Origin: Cristatella mucedo
Lineage: Eukaryota > Bryozoa > Phylactolaemata > Cristatellidae
NCBI GenBank assembly: GCA_009760855.2
Contig: WPIO01000010.1
Span: 6,516,001-6,580,000 of the forward strand
Direction: 5' to 3'
Length of the DNA stretch: 64,000 bases
Shown here: positions 56,295 to 64,000 of the stretch, in pieces
Numbering within the stretch: the first letter of the stretch is position 1
Layout: each line of letters opens with the position of its first letter
Translations under genes and position numbers: made by a program
The notes under the pieces: generated by a model
What the model was told of the DNA's origin: nothing
Database searches by the model: none
The model's input: the letters and a program-made list of their open reading frames with translations, nothing else

Positions 56295-56695
56295 ATAATA
56301 ATAATAATAATAATGGACTAGATAAAGCACCCTCAGAGAACTAAATCTCTTTCTAGGCACTTTTCATTTGCTGCAAAGTGAAATGCAATTGAATGGTGAG
56401 TAATATCATGTTTGATAAACAAACAAATTGAATAACATGGTTAAGGGTGACATGCACAGGGTCAGCATGCAAATGTGTTCAGTGGCAGCCGGCACAGTGT
56501 CAGCAATCATAAGCACATGAAGGACGAATCACAGGGACGAACTAAATGCTCTCCTAAGTAGGTGTGTTTTTAAATTCTTTGTAAATGTGGTCAAGTCAGC
56601 GGATGTTGCGAAACAAGTCTGGAGAGAGTTCCAAGCTTTGGGAGCATACGAACTAAATGCAGGGTCTCCAAAGGATTTGAGGTTTCTACGAGGTT
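56295..56695 (-). mobile_element. LINE A 3' copy with target-site duplication
   Basis: About 400 bp: an (AAT)n tail at 56295-56313, the reversed 3' UTR and tail coding region. The 9-mers GTCACAGCT (56286-56294) and GTGACAGCT (56696-56704) flank it exactly and differ at one base. On both sides the older LINE A copy continues without loss. Confidence 0.85.
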
Positions 56696-56749
56696 GTGAC
56701 AGCTGAGTATCATCTGCATTAACGTGACACTGAAGCCTGTCATGACTTA

Positions 56750-57214
56750 GCTCCTCCATACCTAGCTGAACTACTGCCCAAGTTCTATTCTCATCGGGCC
56801 CTCAGGTAGGGCAGGGCAGGGGAGGTAGGCATGGGCAATAAAGTATGAGCAATAAATTAGCTGATACACTCATCCACTTAAAGAACCTTGGCAACCGAAG
56901 CTTTAGTTATGCAGCTCCTAGACTGTGGAATTCTCTTCCACCGTTCTTATGCAAAGATAATCACTCTCTGGCTGCCGAATATGGCTAATCCTTACCCTCT
57001 GCTCAAAGCTGCAACTTCTATGCTACTTACTACCTCAACCACCTTCCTGACTCTGCAATGCTTCCCACTTTCTCTTGGTTGTGTGAGATGAAAACTGTTA
57101 GCTACCGAATGCGAACAGAAAGCCGCTAAGGCTGTGTGAGAGCTATACAAAACTCTCCTTCTTAACACTTACATAGTGTTTGTGGCTTTATGGGGTTACA
57201 GAAGTAGATACGTA
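56750..57214 (+). mobile_element. LINE B 3' fragment nested in an older LINE A
   Basis: Plus-sense LINE B from the AELLHQF region (CCATACCTAGCTGAACTACT) through GCAACCGAAGCTTTAGTTAT, CTCCTAGACTGTGGAATTCT and the 3' UTR to a TACGTACATACATG-type tail. Contains a G-rich GGGCAGGGCAGGGGAGGTAG interruption near 56812. Confidence 0.7.
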
Positions 57215-57669
57215 CATACATGTACCCAATATTGTGCCTGGCGATCACATCTTCAAGATATGAAGGTATAAGTTGTGAAAAGATACCGACGAAGTACTCA
57301 GTCCTGAGTTACCCAGTATTTCAGTGGGTCTGCGAATGACCGCTTTCCGTTTACAGCAATGCTCTGAATCACTCACTCATACTGGACCTGAACTATCGCA
57401 GTGATGTGCCAGTCATGCACAGGTGAGATGATTGGATCTGGAGGAGGCGACCACTATCAAACGTTGCTGCCAGACGAATAAAACTAGCAGAGAGACTTTA
57501 CCTAGTTCGCATTCAGAGTAAGGTTGTTATACACTCAAAGTAATGCTTACTCTGTGGAGTTATAAGCCTTAACACTAGAGTGGAACTTACTTGCTAGGCT
57601 GCCTGACTTCACGACCGGAAACCAAACCAATGTACTCCAAAGACGAAACGAGATTAATTTTCCTACACA

Positions 57670-58360
57670 GGTAATGAAGCTGCCGTCCTAGCGGGCCTAC
57701 CGGCTTGTGTGATCAGGCTATAACAGCTGATGCCAAACTCTGCAGCTCGGCTTGTCTGTCGACAGCCTCTCAGTCGCCACATCACACCACTTCTTGCCAA
57801 CCTGCATTTGCTACCAGTCAAGCAAAAGATCGACTTCAAGGTTTTGTCGCTCACTTTTAGGTCACTTCATTATTTGGCTCCATTATATCCCTCAGATCTA
57901 CTCCCCCACCAGGACAACCATCGTGTCACCAGCTTTCGGAATCCAACAGTTTACCAATACTTTGTACAAACCTCAAATCCTTTGGGTACCATTCATTTAG
58001 TTCGTATACTTCCAAAACCTGGAACGCCCTCCGAACTTGTTATAGAACGTCCCCTGGCTTGACCACATTTTAAGGCATCTTAAAAACACACCTATTTAGA
58101 ACAGCATTTAGTGGGTCCCTGTGATTCGTCCTTGATGTGCTTATGCGTGCTGACACTGTGCATGCTGCCACTAACCATATCTGCATGCTGACCCTGTGCA
58201 TGTCACCCCTTACCATGTAATTCATGTTTATCAAACATGATATTACTCACCATGCAATCGCACTTCCCTTTCCATGAAACGTGGATCACCTAGAAAGAGA
58301 TCGAGTTCACCGAGAGTGCTTTATCAAGTGCATTTGTATTATTATTATGATTATTACAGA
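57670..58360 (+). mobile_element. LINE A, 5'-truncated copy
   Basis: C-terminal ORF2 starting at GCGGGCCTACCGGCTTGTGT, with SAARLVCRQPLSRHITPLLA and LHLLPVKQKIDFKVL in a 110-codon frame (57730-58062). The tail domain, 3' UTR and an ATT-type tail (TATTATTATTATGATTATTA) end about 58358. No RT core. Confidence 0.8.
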
Positions 58361-60264
58361 GGATTTAATCCATCACCGTAACAAAGGTAGTTACATCTAC
58401 TGCTGCGGCAGGGAAGTTAGGATGATGGCAGCCGGTGGCACCTGGTGATCCGAATAGATTTGTAACGGCCCAAGCATCTGATATGCGCCTAGCTCTTTGT
58501 GGAGACTGCGAAACTCGAAGTTATTGTGCTGAAATAATATAATAAGCTAGATCTTGGGATGGGAAGTTACAGCGGATTGCAAGCAAGTTACTAGATAGTT
58601 AGGCACTCAAGCCAGGGCAATGGTCTTAGCGGATCAAAGCAACCTCTAGTTTCAATCTAAAGGAAAGAGCCCAAAACAGGGGTGTATCGGACCATACAAT
58701 AGTCTGCAAAATTTATCTTTAGTCCACATCTTAAGGGCCGGCCTCTACAGTATGCTAAGAATTAAGTTGCTAACTGAGTGGTTATCGGAACCCAGCTTTG
58801 CAGTTTAAGTTAGACTTAATATAGTGTATTGCTCCACTAACTCTACAGTTACGAGTTCCCTTTTAAGCAGCGTATCAAATTCAAGTGTGTCGTATAGCTT
58901 TGGATGGCGTTAACTTGAAACCCTTACCAGACCATGCCTCAAGTGAGTATGCTCCTTGAAGCCTCAAACTCAGTCGCCACTGACTTCAAGTTACTTCCTG
59001 ATTCTACAAAATTTGAAGTTAAGTTCAAAACGCCCCTGTTCCTCACAGCCTTTTCTGTGTCCGTGTGGTTGGCGTTTGTGTGTGTAAGCACAGTGACAGT
59101 GCTTACGTTATCACTAATCGTATCGACTACTTTTCTCTACAGCATGCGTAGTTCGTAAACAATGTTTAGTTCTGTGAGTCTGCTTAGGGAATTTATCATA
59201 ATTATCGTTATTATTTTTAGTTAAGATATGTTTACTGGCATCCAAGAGCAGCACGTGGCACTTTAGGTAATTCGCAACTGTGCGGCTTTTTATCCATGCA
59301 TTATTAAATTACTTTCACGCATTCTACGAAGAGTCATAGAATTTTTCGCTGGAAAAGCTTTACAAATGGCGAGGTGACAGAATTAAATAATGAATTTTTG
59401 CAAGTTAATCTTATAATTTTCAAAAGGTACTTATGCACTCTACAATTATGAATGCATTTGTCTTCTGACAAAAGCCGACGGCCACTGGATCATCTTAAAT
59501 GGTCCTAAAAATAAAGCAGTGCAAACTGTGCAAGCATTTTAAAATGTTAATAAGGCTACACATCTTCACAACTTCAAGTGCATTTTTAGAGGCAATGTCT
59601 TGTACATTTTAAATGCTGGCTCAGGATCTAACTCATCATCGTCAACATAGCAGCTATAATATTTCATGTATCAATAACTCTGCTGTCTTTTAATAAAAGT
59701 AATTTTAGCTCTATATTGTCAACTCATCTGACAAGGGGTTCAAAGAGACTGGAGTCAGCCAATAGCGAATAGCTGAGGAGACTAGGGGTACTTCAGTCCA
59801 CAAAGTCCTGCCGAAAGTGATGGGCTGTGCAATGCAAACAAATCCTTTACGCAACAAAGCACTCGTATTCTGATAATATTGGTAGCCCCTCTCCCTTAAA
59901 TACGCAACAGCCCTATAGATATTAGTCTGATTATCTTTTCAAATATGATAACATTTTTTCTCCGAGAGGCAAAACATAGTCCATTCGTCCTGCTAATTCA
60001 GGTCAGATTTCAGAGGGGATATACTCTACACTGTAAAAGGCAAAAGCATTTCTAGGTTAGCTCCCAAAGGATAAAAAATATTTGCATAAACGTCTACACA
60101 AGCGTGCCGAGCAGGCTTTTCGAAATGGGGCACCTGGTTGTTAGCATTACTGTTTTATTGTACCTCAATGGATAAAATAGTAACTGTTTCATTTAAAATT
60201 AGCTTAAACTGTCTCACAAAAATTCTAAAACATTTCAACGCTTTCTTTCCGAGTGGGATTTATT
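58361..60264. other. Mostly unassigned; possible very old LINE A patch
   Basis: Nothing definite. At 58934-59158 a 74-codon frame reading DSTKFEVKFKTPLFLTAF resembles the LINE A tail segment DLTTFKRNLKTHLFRTAF, so an old copy is likely there. The rest is AT-rich without recognised features. Confidence 0.3.
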
Positions 60265-61389
60265 AAAATTTAGTGGCCACTGGTGTGGGCCTAATTATCT
60301 CTACTTTCAATTAAGGACCCTCTATTTTAGCTAATTTAGTAGGCTCGTGTGTATAGCAGCAAAGGAGCCCGAACTTCTACCACCACCTTTTGCGGTTGGT
60401 AATCAAGGATCAGTCACAGCGTTATTCAAATCCACAACCCCCCTCTCACCCCTCGTATAGAGCGAGCACCTCATCTCCTGGGCTAACACGTTCGTACTAT
60501 CCTTAAATGTGACTTATTGATACTAATTTAGCAGTTTTGGTTAGGTAAAATGAGCTACGGAAAGTATAAACTAGTTTCAAGAATATAGTTCTTGAAAAAT
60601 AGGAGTTAGCTTCAGTAAAACTTGCCTTCAGATTATTGAAACTTTATATGTAGTACTCACCATCATATCTCTAAAAAAACTATGAGGATTATCTTTCTTT
60701 AAGCTCGTTCTTTCTGAAGCTCGGGCATTTTGTAACATTTTTAGCTTTCTGTATATTTCTAGCCAACCTTCTCATTTATCGAAATAGCTTTTAAACAGCC
60801 AAATTGTGCTTCCTGAATATTATAATTGCCGTATTGGGTAGCATGTTAGCTGAGATCGGCAGTTTAATTGACAACCCATTGTGAACGGCTTGGAGACAAG
60901 CCACCATGCTCAGTTTGAAACCGGGGCATGAAACATCGACTTGGTCTAACTAAAGCTTGCTGGTTCATCCCACTGGATACAATATGGTAATCCTAAAAGT
61001 GGTTACCGTGGTACTGTGACATTAACATTGGTGAAGCTCATGGTTGAAAGGCAGCGACCTCCTCAAACTAAATTATAGCCAAGGCAACGTAATTCTAGAT
61101 ATTAGAAACATGGCTTTACTGAGATGTTCCACAAGCTTATCCCCAATAAGACCAATTGATTCGAATTCTTCTAGCAATTGCATGCAATCTTGATGACCTG
61201 TTTAAAAGCTATATTTCAATAAAGGTTTACATCAGCTTCAGAGTAAAGTCTGCCTGCTTTCAATCAGAAAATTTCGAAAATATTGGCTATTCTGATACCA
61301 GGATTGCCTGGTTAAGTTGGCCCAAACATTTTGACACCCTGTCGCTGCTTTTAGAACTCGCTTGAGCTAGGCTATCCAGCCGTGGGAGC

Positions 61390-61900
61390 GAGAGGTTTGC
61401 AATTGACGCAAATATCTGCGTCTAGGCTTATGCGTATTGAAAACCACTGTTGTCACTTTACTATATTTATACTTCTATATGTCTATTCTTCTCGCCGACC
61501 TATACTGACTTCTGGTCAAGTAGCACATACACTCGATGGGTTTGTTCCTCACTTTCCGGTCTCTTCTTTCTTTCATTCGCCCTTCTTTAACAACTTTTGC
61601 TGAACCAGGATAGGTATCGTATCACTACATCTTTTAACTCAAGTTGCTTAGCTGTGTCTGGTCTAATCAACTTCAAATCCTCAGGTGACCTTGCTTCCAG
61701 TTCCCAAAAAACCAGACATCTTTCCAAAGTGGATTCACGATATCTCTTTACTTAGCGACATTAAAAAACTAAAAGCCTGCTTCTCTTATGGCATTTTCAG
61801 GTCTGTGTCAATTTTTCCTCGTACGGCTACGAGCACTGAAACTTTGCATGCTATTGCTAACCTTTTAGCATGCTTTCTTTCCAGGATATGTAAAATGCCT
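61390..61900 (+). mobile_element. Highly decayed LINE A 3' remnant (duplicate)
   Basis: Paralogue of 25710-26230, with the same fossil blocks (ENHCCHFTIFILLY and SSFFHSPFF). It was present before the segmental duplication. Confidence 0.6.
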
Positions 61901-62402
61901 TGGAAGATATTTAGTTTTGTTAGGAAACTACTCAAAAGCCACTAAGCTAGTAATCTTGTTATTGCTAATGTCATTAAACAATTTCAATATAGAAGTATTG
62001 GCTCTGTGGTCTGGGACTACTATACTCGCCACCGCAGTTCACTCTGTGCTTGGTATACCCCAGCCGAAGGTTTCAATGAGTGCCAAGGGGTTCGGCCCTT
62101 TGATGTTAAAGTTAGACCACTTAGCAGCACTGCGTACTCTGGCCCAGTAGCCTGACAGTTCTCTCACAATGGCCTTTGTGCTGCTCTTTGATTGCCATTC
62201 ATTAAAATTACTCTGGCTATATTGATTTAAAAGGGCCATGAAAGACATGCCTATGCTTGCCCGGCAGCATCCAATCACATGGTTTGGAAGAGGCGGTCGA
62301 TAGCGACGGCCGACGGCCGATTTAATCTGTGCAGTACTGTTATTCAGCTCGTGGAACATTCGCGCTTGCGGTCGCCTCCGCATTTGAAGACGAAGTGGCG
62401 TA

Positions 62403-62708
62403 ATGAGTGCGAGAGTCAATGCATACGACGGAGTTGGCCAGAACCCGTACGGCGTTCAGCCACCGCCTGCTTATCAGCCTCCCTCAGTATGGAGTTACAA
62501 CCAGCCAAATTCTTTCGGCTTCGACGCCCAGCCCAGCCGCTCCAGCGAGCCACAGGGCTCGAGCGCTCAGCCGAGCTACGGCGCTCAGCTGAGCCACAGC
62601 ACTCTGCTCGTCTACGACGCTCAGCCGGGCCACGGCGGAGGTGCCGCCGTATCGTCAGTTACCAACAATCAGAACCTGAAGTTTAACTTTGTTGCTGTTC
62701 AGGCTCCG
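62403..62708 (+). CDS. CD225 family N-terminal exon, open reading frame (unit 3)
   Basis: The ATG at 62403 opens a 102-codon exon without stops. It starts MSARVNAYDGVGQNPYG and has PPAYQPPSVWSYNQPNSFGF. Four degenerate six-residue units follow (SAQPSY, GAQLSH, STLLVY, DAQPGH), then SSVTNNQNLKFNFVAVQAP. It ends in phase 0 at a consensus donor, GTAAGC at 62709. The conserved head and tail with a contracted repeat show that the ends are more constrained than the repeat. The residues before the donor fit the start of the CD225 membrane exons (PVV or PVI). No membrane exon lies downstream within the window, so the gene is partial here. The ends also resemble those of the broken exon at 26763. Expected role: cytosolic disordered N-terminus of a small membrane protein. 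Confidence 0.7.
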
Positions 62709-62770
62709 GTAAGCGGTACGGCCCGATTGGCCGGTGCGTCGTTGCAATCGTGAGAAACCCTGGCCCTGTA

Positions 62771-62795
62771 GAGCCACCGACAATCTCGGTGGCTC
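62771..62795 (+). other. Intronic hairpin, copy 2
   Basis: GAGCCACCGA and TCGGTGGCTC form a 10-bp perfect stem around the loop CAATC, 62 bp after the donor. Compared with copy 1, one stem pair changed on both sides and one mismatch became a pair. Confidence 0.45.
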
Positions 62796-63149
62796 CTGTT
62801 TTACGATCGCTTGGTATCCCCCCACCGACCGCGACATAGCCTTCAGTTTAGAAAGCACAGTCGAGGTGCACCCCAAGCCTCCAAAGGAGCTATGGTTGGG
62901 TCTACTTGTACAAAAAGTACTCACTGTGGCTGTGGAATAGATTGGTAAAGAATAGAGCCAGACACTCGCATGTTAAGGAATGGGAGCGGTCTGTTTGGCT
63001 GTCCCACTCACCCGGCGTTGGCATTATTGAGTGCAAAGGTGGAGCAGCTCTGATGCGTTAGCTGTGCTTGAATGTTCAAGCTCCAGCAAGATGTTGACAG
63101 TTCTGCTTATGTATAGCAAAAGTATTAGCAATAGGAAGAGCAGAGCTGT

Positions 63150-63665
63150 CATGCCATGGCCTTCGACCCCTAAAGGTGGATCGAGGGATACAGAACAAAG
63201 GTCCTAAGCTGACTTACAAGGCCAGCCACGGCTGGACTTCTTCATGCCTAGCCGAACTGCTGCACCAGCTTCAGCCTCTGCATGCCTTCGGGTCATTTAC
63301 GAACGATAAATTTGCTGTTCGATTCCCAAGCTTAAGGACCGTGGGCGACAGAAGCTGTAGCTCTGCAGGTCCTAGACTGTTATACTCATTTACATATTTC
63401 ATTTGCAGTGACAACTACTCTTCTGCTGCCGTCTATGGCAAATCCGTTCTAGCCGTCCTGGGCTATTTCTACCATGCTAATCACCACCTCAACTGCTATC
63501 CTCGCTTATCTACATATCACAATACCGTTGTAGCCTGAGGTGAAGTCAGTCGTCGACCGATTGCATACCAAAAGCCGCTTCGGCTTTGAATGCACCATAA
63601 ATAGCTCTCCTGCTTAACACCCACATGGTTTTTATGGTTTTGTGGAGTTAAAGATGGCGATATTT
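63150..63665 (+). mobile_element. LINE B 3' fragment inside duplication copy 2
   Basis: A 120-codon frame (63176-63538) retains the C-terminal LINE B reading, including CLAELLHQLQPLHAFGSF and FPSLRTVGDRSCSSAGPRLL. The 3' UTR follows with a decayed tail. It is better preserved than its duplicate at 27735. Confidence 0.8.
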
Positions 63666-63863
63666 GGTTTAATGATACTGACTAGCCTCTCTACCTATTC
63701 AAATTTTGGCACCTCTGCCATTTTCCCTAATACTTATCGCCCGAATGCTGTTTCGATTCCTCAACGTAGGCAACCTTGTTTCACTTTAACCTACGAAATT
63801 TCAACAAATAGCACAAAAAGGCGATCGACATCGATGGTCTTAAATTGGAATAAAGCAGGAGGC

Positions 63864-64000
63864 TAGATGGCCCGGGTCATTGAAGGTCATAGAATAAAAC
63901 ACCCATGCTCTTATGCCCAATAAGACATTCGGTTGGTTAACCGGGAGCCAGTTGTTCTATAACGAGCAACCAAACCACAGTTGCACGGTGCCTATCGAAG
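63864..64000. other. Unassigned right end of window
   Basis: Nothing recognised in the last 137 bp. The membrane exon expected for CD225 unit 3 has not been reached. Confidence 0.3.

Larger units (their letters stand above)
55085..57610 (-). mobile_element. LINE A host element split by three later insertions
   Basis: Four minus-strand pieces belong to one older LINE A copy: C-terminal blocks at 55085-55310, the following RT part at 55969-56294, a short RT piece at 56705-56755, and RT motif-A/N-terminal parts at 57215-57610. They are contiguous in sequence order with the 17460-20770 copy. Between them lie a plus-strand LINE A (55311-55968), a minus-strand LINE A (56295-56695) and a plus-strand LINE B (56750-57214), which are younger insertions. 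Confidence 0.7.
60265..63863 (+). repeat. Segmental duplication, copy 2
   Basis: Direct duplicate of 24599-28441. The same order is kept: AT-rich lead, decayed LINE A remnant, CD225 N-terminal exon, hairpin, LINE B fragment. It is shorter mainly because the coding 18-bp repeat has about twelve fewer units. Substitutions are spread along the whole length, so the duplication is not recent. Confidence 0.9.

Overview
This is eukaryotic, metazoan-type DNA. Intact coding sequence is very sparse. Single exons are bounded by GT/AG splice signals, the non-coding background is AT-rich, and much of the window is dead non-LTR retrotransposons, tRNA-like SINEs and microsatellites. No prokaryotic gene, operon, rRNA, canonical tRNA gene or CRISPR array was seen. 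The SINE/LINE content and a small CD225 (dispanin/IFITM-like) gene family suggest an invertebrate; I cannot name the phylum from sequence alone.

Host genes. The only convincing host family is CD225. Three units lie in one orientation (+). Unit 1 has an N-terminal Tyr/Pro/Gln-rich exon at 4744-5025 (two in-frame stops) and an intact membrane exon at 10070-10375. Unit 2 has an N-terminal exon at 26763-27284 (one stop, mutated splice donor) and a membrane exon at 41156-41636 (one frameshift) whose C-terminal tail is about 37% tyrosine. Unit 3 has an open N-terminal exon at 62403-62708; its membrane exon would lie beyond the window. All exon ends are phase 0, so they can be joined, but the pairing is inferred. 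Copies 2 and 3 of the N-terminal exon sit in a direct segmental duplication (24599-28441 and 60265-63863). They differ by twelve copies of an 18-bp hexapeptide-coding repeat. A broken gene of unknown family lies at 800-2171 (-), and a possible orphan exon at 3583-3780 (+).

Mobile elements. LINE family A (CR1/L2-like: APE endonuclease, reverse transcriptase, 3' end in (ATT)n) occurs in about twenty fragments. The largest are 17460-20770 (-), 35186-39642 (+, interrupted), 47245-48695 (-) and 50275-52345 (+). LINE family B (also CR1-like, 3' end in an ATGTA/TACAT-type pentanucleotide repeat) is best represented at 31683-35185 (-). Every copy is broken. At 52.8-58.4 kb copies are nested inside one another, and one insertion keeps a 9-bp target duplication. 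Two tRNA-derived SINE families are present; one carries a 3' tail resembling LINE A. A hAT transposase relic lies at 6520-7205 (-). A 187-bp hAT miniature element at 54158-54344 closely resembles the SPIN ('Space Invader') family, known for horizontal transfer among animals.

Layout: 0-2.2 kb decayed unknown gene; 4.7-10.4 kb CD225 unit 1 with a LINE-bearing intron; 11-22 kb SINE and LINE fragments; 22-24.3 kb featureless; 24.6-28.4 kb duplication copy 1 with CD225 exon 1; 28.9-39.6 kb LINE stack with a 1.67-kb low-complexity insert; 41.2 kb CD225 membrane exon; 42.8-58.4 kb LINE and MITE graveyard; 60.3-63.9 kb duplication copy 2. Boundaries of decayed elements were read by eye and are accurate to tens of bases at best.
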